Origin: Myxococcales bacterium
GTDB taxonomy: Bacteria; Myxococcota_A; Polyangia; Polyangiales; Polyangiaceae
Reading direction: 5' to 3'
Assembly (NCBI GenBank): GCA_025359105.1
Contig: JANYHK010000060.1
Coordinates: 1 to 64,000, forward strand
DNA: 64,000 bases
Shown: piece after piece, positions 1 to 8,088 of the stretch
Position numbering within the stretch: the first letter of the stretch is position 1
How the letters are laid out: every line of letters starts with the position of its first letter
Made by a program: the position numbers and the translations under genes
The notes under the pieces: model-generated
What the model was told of the DNA's origin: nothing
Seen by the model: the letters and a program-made list of their open reading frames with translations, nothing else
Database searches by the model: none

Positions 1-82
1 CTTTCGACTAGTTGTCCCCCACTCAAGGATACGTTCCGATATGTTACTCACCCGTTCGCCGCTCGCCGCCAGGTTGCCACCC
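1..82 (-). rRNA. 16S rRNA 5'-region fragment at chimeric contig end
   Basis: Read on the minus strand this is part of a bacterial 16S rRNA, roughly E. coli positions 95-170. It contains the near-universal block GGCGAACGGGTGAGTAA, then ATCGGAACGTATCC and GGGGGACAACTAGTCG. That wording is typical of Betaproteobacteria, not of the Myxococcota-like genes that follow. The similarity fades near position 82, where kinase coding sequence takes over in mid-gene. No rRNA operon continues to the right. I read it as an assembly or library chimera at a contig end rather than a real rRNA gene. A genuine 16S relic cannot be excluded from one window. Confidence 0.8.
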
Positions 83-96
83 TCGCCTTCGACCGG

Positions 97-855
97 ATGA
101 TCGAGGACCTCGCCGTCACCCGTCGCCGCCTGGCCGCCACCACGCGCGTCGCGGCATGGCGCGAGGTGGCCCGCCGCGTGGCGCACGAGGTGAAGAACCC
201 GCTGGCCCCCATCCGCGCCGCGGTGGAGACGCTCCGGCGCCTGCGCGCGCGAAACGACCCGGCCTTCGACGACTACTTCGACGAGGCGACGCGCACCGTG
301 CTCGACGAGGTGCACCGCATCTCCAACATCGTCACGGAGTTCACGCGCTTCGCGCGCCTCCCGGCGCCGCACCCCGTCGACGTCGACGTGGAGGAGCTGT
401 CGCGCTACGTCGCCGGTCTCCACAAGACGAGCGCCGGCAAGGCGAAGATCGTCGTCACCGTGCGTCGCAAGCCTCCTCTGGTACGCGCCGATCGCGACCA
501 GATCGTGCAGGTCATGACGAACCTCGTCCAGAACGGCCTCGACGCGGTGCGCGAGCAAGACGACGGCGAGGTGTCGATCACCATCGACTACGACGGCGCT
601 TCCCACGTCACGCTCACAGTGCGGGACAACGGCTCCGGCATCGCGCCGGAGATCGCCGGTCGCCTGTTCGAGCCGTACGCCACGACGAAGACCACCGGGA
701 CGGGCCTCGGACTCGCGATCGCGCAGCGGATCGCCATCGAGCACAACGGCGAGCTCTCGCTGATCGGCGGACCGGCGAGGGGGGCGTCCTTCCGCCTCGT
801 CCTGCCGCTCGAGGGCCCGCCCCCAATGAGCGATCTGCCTGGCTCCGCCGACTGA
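97..855 (+). CDS. Sensor histidine kinase, NtrY-like, 5' truncated
   Basis: C-terminal two thirds of a two-component sensor kinase. The end of a HAMP-like linker (LAFDRMIEDL) is followed by a HisKA domain with phospho-acceptor His30 in the H-box VAHEVKNPLAPIR. The HATPase_c domain has N-box NLVQNGLDAV, G1 box VRDNGSGI and G2 box GTGLGLAIA. The membrane and sensor parts are missing because the frame runs into the 16S fragment just upstream. The ATG given is an internal methionine; genuine coding probably resumes near position 82. The H-box wording resembles NtrY-type kinases that partner sigma54 activators, but no partner is adjacent. Confidence 0.85.
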   Translation: MIEDLAVTRRRLAATTRVAAWREVARRVAHEVKNPLAPIRAAVETLRRLRARNDPAFDDYFDEATRTVLDEVHRISNIVTEFTRFARLPAPHPVDVDVEELSRYVAGLHKTSAGKAKIVVTVRRKPPLVRADRDQIVQVMTNLVQNGLDAVREQDDGEVSITIDYDGASHVTLTVRDNGSGIAPEIAGRLFEPYATTKTTGTGLGLAIAQRIAIEHNGELSLIGGPARGASFRLVLPLEGPPPMSDLPGSAD

Positions 856-945
856 ACGCCGTCGAGCACGCTCGACGGCGCGGAGTGGCGGATCGCGCTC
901 TGGACTTCCTCCCTCGCCGGCCCCAGATTTTCACCTCGGGGGAAC

Positions 946-1875
946 GTGAAGAAACGAAAGAAGCGACACCTGGCGGCCGCGCTGCTGCTCCTGCTCGGCG
1001 GGCTCTCTCTTACGACGTTCGCTGCGTGCCCGCTTCCGCGGCCCGCCCCGCTCACGGGCGCGCTGCCCTGGGCGTCGCCGCCGGCCGAGATGGCGCTGTT
1101 CCAGTTGCCCACCGGCGTCACCCACCGGAGCGCCGCCTTCGCCTACCGCGGCGGCTCCTTCGGCGACCGACGCGACTTTGCCATGACTGCCGTGCTCGTG
1201 AAGCACCCGCGTGGTGACCTGCTCATCGACACCGGGTTCGGTCGCGACGTCGACGTCCACCTCCAGTCGATGCCGTTCGCCTTCCGGGCCGTGACCAGCT
1301 ATGCGCGGACGCGCAGCGCCGCCGAGCAGCTCGACGCCGCCGGCTACGATCGCAAGGCTCTGCGCGCGATCATCTTGACCCACGCGCACTGGGACCACGT
1401 GAGCGGCGTGCCCGAGCTCGCCGGCACACCCGTCTGGGTCACCGCCGAAGAGCGCAGCTTCATCCGCGACGGCGGCATGCTCTCGGCGCTTCTGCGCAGC
1501 TTCCCCGCCGTCGCCTACGAGGAGTACGGGTTCGAGGGCGGCCCCTACCTGGGGTTCCCCAGGAGCCACGACGTCTACGGCGACGGTGCGATCGTGATCG
1601 TTCCTGCCCCGGGCCACACCCCGGGCTCGGTCATCGTCTTCGTGACGCTCCCCACGGGCGCGCGCTACGCGTTCGTCGGGGACCTGGTCTGGCAGCAGGA
1701 GGGCATCACCCTTCGCGAGGAGCGTCCATGGCTACAGCGGACCTTGGGGGACACCGATCCGAGCGGTGTCCGCGACGCCTTGCTGCGCATGTCGGCCATC
1801 GCGGAGCGATTCCCCGCGATGACCCTCGTGCCGGCGCACGAGGCGCGAGGCTTTGCAGGCGTACCGAAGCTCTGA
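946..1875 (+). CDS. Metallo-beta-lactamase-fold hydrolase, putative lipoprotein
   Basis: Exported MBL-fold hydrolase of 309 residues. The basic N-terminus and hydrophobic stretch end in a lipobox-like FAAC at Cys28. The metal motif HxHxDH is intact (His146, His148, Asp150, His151), followed by the later ligands in PGHTPGS, FVGDLVW and PAHEARG. The spacing resembles AHL lactonases and related single-domain MBL hydrolases, so a lactone or ester substrate is possible but unproven. The start is GTG, fixed by the signal sequence. It stands alone, about 90 bases after the kinase and convergent with the MAPEG gene. Confidence 0.85.
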   Translation: MKKRKKRHLAAALLLLLGGLSLTTFAACPLPRPAPLTGALPWASPPAEMALFQLPTGVTHRSAAFAYRGGSFGDRRDFAMTAVLVKHPRGDLLIDTGFGRDVDVHLQSMPFAFRAVTSYARTRSAAEQLDAAGYDRKALRAIILTHAHWDHVSGVPELAGTPVWVTAEERSFIRDGGMLSALLRSFPAVAYEEYGFEGGPYLGFPRSHDVYGDGAIVIVPAPGHTPGSVIVFVTLPTGARYAFVGDLVWQQEGITLREERPWLQRTLGDTDPSGVRDALLRMSAIAERFPAMTLVPAHEARGFAGVPKL

Positions 1876-1939
1876 ATGGAGCTTTCCCGCGTGCGCCAGC
1901 GGGTTGCCGAACGCAAGGAGGGGTGGTTCCGACGCGACC

Positions 1940-2398
1940 TCACCTCATCAAGAGGGTGATGGTGGCGCGGGAGATCTGGACCAGCACCCCGAAGGTGAAG
2001 AGGCCTCCGGCGACGAAGGAGAGGGTTCGCCACGGCTGCTTCTCGCCGAGATAGGCCAACGTGTGCAGGAACCTCGCGGCCGTGAAGCCGCCGAACATGA
2101 TCCAGGCCATTCGCGTCGTCGCCCCCAGAAGGACGTAGAGGAGCCCGAGGATCAAGAAGGGAACGATGTTGTCCAGCGCGTTCCGGTGCGCGCGGAGGAC
2201 GCGGGCCACGCCGGGAGGCGTGTCGAGGGTGACGGCGGCGCCCTTGGCCACGGACGCCGCGTCCTCGGCGTTCGGTGTCGTCTTGGTCCTCGACCTGACG
2301 GCGCCGCTGTAGGCCCAGAGGAGCATCATGTTCAAGCACAGCGCGACTGCCGCAAGGCAGTAGATGACGAACGACTTGTTCGCGACGAGATCGTCCAC
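1940..2398 (-). CDS. MAPEG family membrane protein
   Basis: Integral membrane protein of 152 residues with about four hydrophobic segments. The central motif RVLRAHRNALDNIVPFL matches the MAPEG family (microsomal glutathione S-transferase / prostaglandin E synthase-like), where these polar residues bind glutathione. Bacterial members are thought to detoxify electrophiles or lipid peroxides; the substrate cannot be told here. The start is GTG. The DNA immediately upstream is copy 1 of a ~95-bp repeat whose end overlaps this start codon, so the repeat may carry its promoter. Confidence 0.8.
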   Translation of the reverse strand: MDDLVANKSFVIYCLAAVALCLNMMLLWAYSGAVRSRTKTTPNAEDAASVAKGAAVTLDTPPGVARVLRAHRNALDNIVPFLILGLLYVLLGATTRMAWIMFGGFTAARFLHTLAYLGEKQPWRTLSFVAGGLFTFGVLVQISRATITLLMR

Positions 2399-2487
2399 GG
2401 TTCGCTCCCCTCTCGGTTCCGCCGCGAAATGCCGCGGATCCGAGAACGTAGCGCTTCCGCCCGGGAAGTCCCAGCGAGGCGCTCCGG
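2391..2487. repeat. Degenerate ~95-bp intergenic repeat, copy 1
   Basis: This segment matches 4353-4446 at roughly 80% by eye, with short gaps. Shared blocks include TCGTCCACGGTTCGCT, GCCGCGAAATG, GTAGCGCT, CCCGGGAAG and CAGCG. It lies directly upstream of the minus-strand MAPEG gene and overlaps its first codons. Copy 2 has the same orientation relative to another minus-strand gene, so a duplicated promoter region or small dispersed repeat is plausible. Confidence 0.7.
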
Positions 2488-2560
2488 CCTCGGCGTGCGT
2501 GCGCCGTTCGTGGCGTCGGACCCCCTCGTCCAGTGACCTCGCCCGCGGCGCCTGTGCGCG

Positions 2561-3439
2561 TCAGCGCACGAGGACGAGCGTGCCTCTCGGGCTCGCGAGC
2601 ACGAGGGTCTCGCCCTCGAACTTCGCGGTGACGCGGTCGACGCCCCGATCGCTGCGCAGCGACGCGGTGAAGCCGGTCGCGTCGGCGTCGTCGATCGTCA
2701 TCGCGCGCTCCGCGCGCAGGCCGGGGCCGTCGATGAGGACGCGCGACCCCGCCACGGTCACCACCGCCTCCGCGTGCGCGCTCGACGGGCCGACGTGCCA
2801 GCGGCCCTGCACGCGCGCGAGCGTCGACGTCGCCGGGCCCGGCGTCGGTTCCGCGACGATCGCCGCGGGCGACCCTTCGAAGAAGCGCGCGAGCGCGGCC
2901 CCTCCGCCGAGCACGGCGAGCAGCGTCAGGGGCGCGAGCCACCGGGCCGCGAGCGCGCGCCGCAAGCGTGACACGCGCTGACGGACGACGGGCGACGGCA
3001 AGCAGACGTCGTTGGCGATGTCCGCGAGCGGCTCTCCGGCATGCTCGCGGACGATCCACTCGAGCGTCTCGCGTGAGCGTGCATCTCCGAGCGCCTCGTC
3101 GACGACGCGCCCGAGCACCACCCGCGCCTCGATGGGCTCGCATCGCGTGACCGCCTCCGAATCCGGCGCCGTCGCCGCGTCGCGCCGCGCGCGGCGATGG
3201 AAGTCGGCCACCTTGTGGCGCGCGATGCCATGGATCCAGCGCGAGATCTCGTTCGGCTCCGCCGGCGTCGTCGTCGACGCGAGCGCGTCGCAGAGAATGG
3301 ACTGCACGACGTCCTCCGCGTCGCCGGCGGGGACGCGGCGGCGAACCATCGCCGTGAGGCGCCCGCGCAACCGAGGCTCCTCGAGCTGCCGGCGAAGCGC
3401 AAACGATGCGAGGGAACGGGGCGACGGTGCGGCGCTCAT
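2561..3439 (-). CDS. ECF-type sigma factor with C-terminal membrane anchor and extracytoplasmic domain
   Basis: Protein of 292 residues whose first ~180 look like an ECF sigma factor: a region 2 with GDAEDVVQSILCDAL and WIHGIARHKVADFHRRAR, and a region 4 helix-turn-helix (EPLADIANDVCLPSPVVRQR). It continues into a hydrophobic helix (LAPLTLLAVLGGGAALA) and a ~95-residue beta-rich tail (VQGRWHVGPSS to the end) that would be extracytoplasmic. Ordinary ECF factors stop after region 4, at 160-200 residues. Here sensor, anchor and sigma appear to be one chain. No separate anti-sigma gene adjoins it. Sigma domains are confident; the tail's role is unknown. Confidence 0.8.
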   Translation of the reverse strand: MSAAPSPRSLASFALRRQLEEPRLRGRLTAMVRRRVPAGDAEDVVQSILCDALASTTTPAEPNEISRWIHGIARHKVADFHRRARRDAATAPDSEAVTRCEPIEARVVLGRVVDEALGDARSRETLEWIVREHAGEPLADIANDVCLPSPVVRQRVSRLRRALAARWLAPLTLLAVLGGGAALARFFEGSPAAIVAEPTPGPATSTLARVQGRWHVGPSSAHAEAVVTVAGSRVLIDGPGLRAERAMTIDDADATGFTASLRSDRGVDRVTAKFEGETLVLASPRGTLVLVR

Positions 3440-3494
3440 CTACGGGTCCATCGTACGCCGCGGCGACGTGTGACACGAGGCGCCGCGCTTTCCT

Positions 3495-4298
3495 TCACGT
3501 GCCTCCGCGCGAAGGGTTGTCCAGCCACGCGAAAACCTCATCCATTTCCCCATCGGGATCGCTCCCCAGCTCGCCGTGGCGGGCGCCAGCGAGGGAAAAG
3601 AAGGCTGCGGGAACCCCTCCGGCGCGCAGTCGTCGCACACCCTCCCTCATGCTTGCCTGGGACTCCCGCGTCCCGGCCATCAGCGCCGCGACCCGCACAT
3701 GCCCGATGCGGGCGATGGACGGCGTGATCGGGCTCGACATCAAGACGACGCGCGTGAACTTGTGGGGGTACGCCGCCGCGAGCCGCTCGGCCCGCTCCGC
3801 CCCCTGCGAATAGCCGATCAGCGTGATGTCCCGCGCCTCGATCCCGGCGGATGCGAACAGGGCGTCGATGCGTCGTGCCATCGCGCCGAGATCGGAGGAC
3901 CACCGCCGGTACTCCCCACCGCCGCCGCACGAGACGTCGCCCTGAAGCGCGAGCAGCTCGCCGCGTGCGCCCGCGGCGCGCTGAAACGACTGGGCGTACC
4001 CCAGAGGATGACTGCACAGTCCGGAGAGGAAGAGGAAGCGCTGCGTCGTCGCGTGATCGCCGCGAAGGACGAACGCCGGGAGATCGCCGGGGATCGCGAG
4101 CGTGTCGAAGTGCGGGAAGGGGAGGGGCGTCGGCGTCGGCGTCGGAGTCGGCGTCGGGGTCGGAGTCGGAGTCGGATTCGGAGTCGGGGTCTGCGTCGGC
4201 GTCTGCGTCGGCCTCGGCGTCGGCGTCGGCGTCGGAGTCGGGGCGACTCGGCAGGCGGTGAGGGCGAGGGCGAAGAGGAACAGGCGGAGTGGGCGCAC
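3495..4298 (-). CDS. Alpha/beta-hydrolase-like lipoprotein with Thr-Pro repeat linker
   Basis: Putative secreted lipoprotein of 267 residues. A GTG start gives a short signal sequence ending in the lipobox LTAC. About 40 residues of TP/TQ/TN dipeptides follow, encoded by a hexanucleotide repeat, probably a spacer holding the domain away from the membrane. The globular part has the nucleophile elbow GYSQG and a late His in ARHGEL, as in serine alpha/beta hydrolases. Substrate unknown. In-frame codons extend to 4547, but that stretch includes the ~95-bp repeat and lacks protein character, so I place the start at the signal peptide. Confidence 0.7.
   Translation of the reverse strand: MRPLRLFLFALALTACRVAPTPTPTPTPRPTQTPTQTPTPNPTPTPTPTPTPTPTPTPLPFPHFDTLAIPGDLPAFVLRGDHATTQRFLFLSGLCSHPLGYAQSFQRAAGARGELLALQGDVSCGGGGEYRRWSSDLGAMARRIDALFASAGIEARDITLIGYSQGAERAERLAAAYPHKFTRVVLMSSPITPSIARIGHVRVAALMAGTRESQASMREGVRRLRAGGVPAAFFSLAGARHGELGSDPDGEMDEVFAWLDNPSRGGT
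4127..4246. repeat. GC-rich hexanucleotide repeat encoding Thr-Pro array
   Basis: An imperfect array of units related to GTCGGC and GTCGGA on the plus strand, inside the hydrolase lipoprotein gene, where the minus strand encodes Thr-Pro dipeptides. The period is exactly six, so copy-number change by slippage would keep the frame. A similar array occurs in the Ser/Thr kinase gene near 21.2 kb. Confidence 0.85.
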
Positions 4299-4352
4299 GC
4301 TCCCTTCATCGTGCGTGGCCGTGCCGTGTGACGACGGGATGCTGGAAACCCC

Positions 4353-4446
4353 TCGTCCACGGTTCGCTTCCCTCGGTTCTGCCGCGAAATGCTGCGGGTG
4401 GAGACGGTAGCGCTCTGGCCCGGGAAGCCGCAGCGTGGCGATCCGG
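4353..4446. repeat. Degenerate ~95-bp intergenic repeat, copy 2
   Basis: Second copy of the element at 2391-2487, here ~55 bases upstream of the minus-strand hydrolase lipoprotein and ~40 bases before the divergent transporter gene. It retains the TCGTCCAC block that in copy 1 encodes the first codons of the MAPEG gene, but the reading frame beyond it is not conserved. Confidence 0.7.
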
Positions 4447-4488
4447 CGGTTTTGCGCGCGGCCCCCCGGATGGAATAGAAGGGGACGG

Positions 4489-5208
4489 ATGGCTGCATCC
4501 TCCTCGCCCCGCGCCGATGCGGCCGACCTCTCGCCGTTCGGGCGCATGGGCGCGTCGCCGAAGCTCTTCGTCTACCTCTGCGCGGTCTTCGTCGCGTGCC
4601 TCCTGCTCGGCGACGTCATTGGCGGCAAGACGATCGGGACGCCCCTCGGACCCATCTCGGTCGGCATCATTCCGTTTCCGGTCACCTTCCTCCTGACCGA
4701 TATCGTCAACGACTTCTACGGCCGTCGCGGCGCCCACTTTCTGACTGTGCTGGGCTTCTGGATGGCGGTCTTCGCCTGGCTCATCCTGCAGGTGACGACA
4801 GCCCTTCCGGCCCACGCGTCGACCTACTTCACGCAGCCGGAGTACGCGAAGATCTTCGGTGGTAGCTCGCAGCTCTTCGTCGCCTCGATCGTCGCGTACC
4901 TCATCGGACAGTTTCTCGACATTCGTGTCTTTCAATTCTGGAAGGGCCTGACCGAGTCGCGCCATCTCTGGCTCCGCGCCACCGGCTCCACGGTCTTGAG
5001 CCAGATCGTCGACACCGTCACGATCAACGTCATTTTCTGGCGGTGGACCGCCAGCCAGTCCTGGGGCTGGATCTTCGCGAAGATCGGCCGTGAGTACGGG
5101 ATCAAGCTCGCCGTCGCCGTCATCCTCACACCGGTCATCTACGCGCTGCACGGCGCGATCGTGTCGCGCCTCAAGATCGAGCCCGAGAAGCACGAGACGC
5201 GCGCATGA
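4489..5208 (+). CDS. Queuosine precursor transporter family (VUT/YhhQ)
   Basis: Polytopic membrane protein of 239 residues of the VUT/YhhQ family, whose studied members import queuosine precursors for tRNA modification. About six hydrophobic segments are visible with family motifs LLGDVIGGKT, FPVTFLLTDIVNDFYG and GSTVLSQIVDT. The ATG chosen is preceded by AGAAGGGGA at good spacing; upstream in-frame codons lack membrane character. It overlaps the following metallopeptidase gene by the four bases ATGA, so the two are co-translated. Substrate is by family only. Confidence 0.85.
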   Translation: MAASSSPRADAADLSPFGRMGASPKLFVYLCAVFVACLLLGDVIGGKTIGTPLGPISVGIIPFPVTFLLTDIVNDFYGRRGAHFLTVLGFWMAVFAWLILQVTTALPAHASTYFTQPEYAKIFGGSSQLFVASIVAYLIGQFLDIRVFQFWKGLTESRHLWLRATGSTVLSQIVDTVTINVIFWRWTASQSWGWIFAKIGREYGIKLAVAVILTPVIYALHGAIVSRLKIEPEKHETRA

Positions 5209-6488
5209 GCCAGGAGCTCCCGCGCGCCGTGCAGGTCCCGACCGGGCGGATCGTGCACCTCGAGGCGAAGCGGAACGCGAAGAAGCGCGCGCGTGGGGTG
5301 GAGGATCCGCTGTTCTCCGAGGCGATCCTCGCGTTCGAGTCGGGTGACGTCGCGATGCGCGCGGACGGGTTGCCCATCACCGTGTACGCGCTCGATCTCC
5401 GTGACTTCCACGCCCTCCGCGCGATCCTCACGCGCGCCGGCCTGCTTGCGGAGGACGAGGTGGAGATCCGATGCCGCAACTGCGATGCCGAGATCCGTCA
5501 CCTCCCGTGCGGCGCGCTTCCGCTCGGGCCGTTCGTCGATCGTGAGCTCCAGGACCCCGAGCTCGACGCGACACTCGACCTCGCCACGGCGCACGAGATC
5601 CCGGAGGTCTCGCTGGGTCGACGTCGTGCGGCCCGCACGGTCACGCTGTCGCCGGTCACCGTCGACGACGCTGCGCCGCTCTTTCGCGCGCTGGCGAGGC
5701 CCTCGCTCGCGCTTACCGGCGACGTCGTCCGCGCCATGGGAATCCTCGAGCTCGGCGTGGAGAAGAACCCCGCGCGAATCGCCCGCGCGCTCGCGGCCGC
5801 TACCGACGAGGCGTGGTGCAGCATCACCGAGCTCTACCTCGCCGCGCACTACCCGCCGCGTCTCTTCTCGATCGCGCTGTGCCCGAAGTGCGGCGCGCGC
5901 AACGACGTCGACGCGCCCTACGAGCGCGAGTTCGAACCGGACGCCCCGGAGTCGCGTCCCTCCGGAGAGACGCACGCCGAGCTGCCGGCGTTCGAGCCGT
6001 TCGCCGAGCGCGGGCGGGTGCTCGCCGACGCGCTCTTCGCAGAGGAGGACGCGCACGACATCTCGTTCGTCGTCGAGGGGGGCGTGCCCGCGGTGGACGA
6101 CGGCGGTGAGCCGCTCATGGGCGCGTACGTGCCCGGCTCACCGGGGGACATGGGCTCGCCGTCGCGCTCGCCGGAGATCACCGTCTACTACCGGACGTTC
6201 CGCGCCATCTGGGACGAGGACGGTCCGTTCGACTGGGACGAGGAGCTCACCGAGACGATCGCGCACGAGCTCGAGCACCACCTCGCGTACCTCGCGGGTG
6301 ACGATCCGATGGACGACGAGGAGCGCGCCGAGATCGAGGGAGAAGCGCTGCGCGTCCTCGGCAAGAGGGCGGTCGTTCGCGAAGGGGTGCGCACGCTGGG
6401 AGGCGACGCGAAGGACTTCTTCGTTCGTACCTGGCCGGTCTGGGTCCTTGTCGTCGTGGCCACGCTGATCGCGACGATGATGCGATAG
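5205..6488 (+). CDS. Zinc metallopeptidase-like protein with CxxC clusters and C-terminal anchor
   Basis: Protein of 427 residues not matched to a named gene. It has two CxxC pairs (Cys90/Cys93 and Cys226/Cys229) that could form a structural zinc site, an acidic middle, and a zincin motif HELEHH (His354, Glu355, His358) followed by acidic residues, as in small bacterial metallopeptidases. A hydrophobic C-terminal helix (WPVWVLVVVATLIATMM) would tail-anchor it with the body in the cytoplasm. It starts within the stop codon of the transporter gene. Peptidase activity is inferred from the motif only. Confidence 0.7.
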   Translation: MSQELPRAVQVPTGRIVHLEAKRNAKKRARGVEDPLFSEAILAFESGDVAMRADGLPITVYALDLRDFHALRAILTRAGLLAEDEVEIRCRNCDAEIRHLPCGALPLGPFVDRELQDPELDATLDLATAHEIPEVSLGRRRAARTVTLSPVTVDDAAPLFRALARPSLALTGDVVRAMGILELGVEKNPARIARALAAATDEAWCSITELYLAAHYPPRLFSIALCPKCGARNDVDAPYEREFEPDAPESRPSGETHAELPAFEPFAERGRVLADALFAEEDAHDISFVVEGGVPAVDDGGEPLMGAYVPGSPGDMGSPSRSPEITVYYRTFRAIWDEDGPFDWDEELTETIAHELEHHLAYLAGDDPMDDEERAEIEGEALRVLGKRAVVREGVRTLGGDAKDFFVRTWPVWVLVVVATLIATMMR

Positions 6489-6574
6489 AAGGCGGCATTG
6501 AAGGGCGCCGGCGCGCCGTTTGTTTCGCTGAAGTTGCGCGATTGAAAGCGCGGTGTGATACTCGCCGAATCGAG

Positions 6575-7036
6575 ATGGCCAAGCCGAAGCCTGTGACCAA
6601 AGCGCCGAACCGCCGCGGGAGCCCCGAGGCCATCGAGAAGCGTCGGGCGGCGCGGATGTTCAACGACGTCCTCGGCGGCGGCGGCGCCGGGGCCGGCAAG
6701 CTCGACGGCCGCACCGAGAAAAGGCGCAAGCGCCTGATGAAGGAGCTCGAGGACGGCATGGCGCGCGGCTCGCGCGAGCTCAAGCCGCTCGACGTCCTGC
6801 AGCGCGTGCAGGAGCTCATGGATCTGGGCGAGCCCCTGAGCAGCATCCGCAAGGTCGCCAAGATCCGGAAGAGCAACTTGCCCCCCGAATCGATGATCGA
6901 CGTCGTCGATCGCCTCCAGAAGGCCTACGCCTTCCGCCCCGAGGTCTACCGCTTCGTCGGAATCGGGGAGGACGTGCTCCGGACGGCCGGCGTCCTCCAG
7001 GCCGAGGCGGCCCGGCGCGGCAAGAAGAGGCGCTGA
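6575..7036 (+). CDS. Small basic hypothetical protein
   Basis: A 153-residue, Lys/Arg-rich protein, probably soluble and helical, with no signal peptide or membrane segment. I recognise no family. Highly basic termini (MAKPKPVTKAPNRRG at the start, RRGKKRR at the end) suggest nucleic-acid or ribosome association, which is inference. An earlier in-frame ATG at 6542 is possible. It precedes the parvulin gene on the same strand by 31 bases. Confidence 0.6.
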   Translation: MAKPKPVTKAPNRRGSPEAIEKRRAARMFNDVLGGGGAGAGKLDGRTEKRRKRLMKELEDGMARGSRELKPLDVLQRVQELMDLGEPLSSIRKVAKIRKSNLPPESMIDVVDRLQKAYAFRPEVYRFVGIGEDVLRTAGVLQAEAARRGKKRR

Positions 7037-7067
7037 TCTCGGGCCGCTGGCGTGGTAAACGAGCGGC

Positions 7068-8081
7068 GTGAACAAGGGGCTCGCATCGCTGTCCTTCGTG
7101 GTGGCCGTCCTGACGGCGTCGGGCGGTTCGCCGCGCGCGGGGATGGACGAGGCCGAGAAGGCCCGCCGCGCGGCGGTCGTCGCGAAGGTCGGCGACAAGA
7201 CGGTGACCGCCGGCGAGCTCGAGGATCGCCTCGCTGGCGTCCCGCGCTTCCAGCTCCAGACGTTCGGCGACTCGCCCGACGCGATCCGCATGAAGTTCCT
7301 GCAGGACGTCATCGTCCCCGAGGTCCTGTTCGCCCGCGCTGCCGAGGAGAAGAAGGCGCTTGACGACATCGCCCTCGAGCACGCGCGCATGCGCGCGCTC
7401 TCGAACGCCACCCAGCGCGCGACCCGCGAGACCCTCGGCCGCGCCGCCGACGTCTCGATGGACGAAGTGCGTGCGTACTACACGCAACACCTCGACCACT
7501 ACGACACGCCCGAGCGCGTCGCGGTGTGGCGCATCCTCTGCCGCTCGCGCGAGGAGGCCGTGTCGGTCCTCGACTCGGCGAAGAAGGACACGACCCCGAC
7601 CGGCTTCATGCAGCTCGCGCGCGACCACAGCCTCGACAAGGCAACGTCCATGCGTGGCGGCAATCTCGGCTTCCTGGGGCCCGACGGCACGTCGAACGAG
7701 GCCGGCCTCAAGGCCGACCCGGCCATCGTCAAGGCCGCGCAGGCGGTCAAGGACGGCGAGCTCGTGCCCGCGCCGGTCGCCGAGGGCGGGTACTTCTCGG
7801 TGGTCTGGCGCCGGGGAACCGTCGGCGCCATGAAGCGCAGCGTGGACGACGTGAAGGAGCAGATCCGCGACACGCTCTACAAGCAGAAGATCGAGGACGC
7901 GCAGAAGAATCTCCTCGTCACGCTGCGCGAGCGCGAGCTCAAGGACTACAACCCCGATCTGGTGAACGTGATCGATCTTACCGCGACGGACGGGACGATC
8001 ACGACGCGCCGCCGCCCTGGACAAGTTCCGCCGCTGGGGCAGATCCCGACGGGCCGACCGCCGCCCGCGCCGTCCAAGTAA
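7068..8081 (+). CDS. Parvulin-type peptidyl-prolyl isomerase, exported
   Basis: Periplasmic foldase-like protein of 337 residues, SurA/PrsA-like in layout: signal sequence, N-terminal chaperone region (VVAKVGDKTVTAGELEDRL), central rotamase domain around residues 140-250 with GFMQLARDHSLD and RGGNLGFLGPDG, then a helical segment and a Pro-rich tail. Parvulins catalyse cis-trans isomerisation at proline and help fold exported or outer-membrane proteins. The start is GTG with no clear Shine-Dalgarno sequence; a TAAACG hexamer ends six bases before it. Confidence 0.85.
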   Translation: MNKGLASLSFVVAVLTASGGSPRAGMDEAEKARRAAVVAKVGDKTVTAGELEDRLAGVPRFQLQTFGDSPDAIRMKFLQDVIVPEVLFARAAEEKKALDDIALEHARMRALSNATQRATRETLGRAADVSMDEVRAYYTQHLDHYDTPERVAVWRILCRSREEAVSVLDSAKKDTTPTGFMQLARDHSLDKATSMRGGNLGFLGPDGTSNEAGLKADPAIVKAAQAVKDGELVPAPVAEGGYFSVVWRRGTVGAMKRSVDDVKEQIRDTLYKQKIEDAQKNLLVTLRERELKDYNPDLVNVIDLTATDGTITTRRRPGQVPPLGQIPTGRPPPAPSK

Positions 8082-8088
8082 CGCGCCG

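Noticed and set aside
1665-3476. Minus-strand frame of ~600 codons spanning the MAPEG and sigma genes
   Set aside because: Out of frame with both recognisable proteins, crosses an intergenic repeat and is extremely Arg-rich.
4127-4246. Possible CRISPR array
   Set aside because: Period of six with no spacers; it encodes a Thr-Pro repeat inside a gene.
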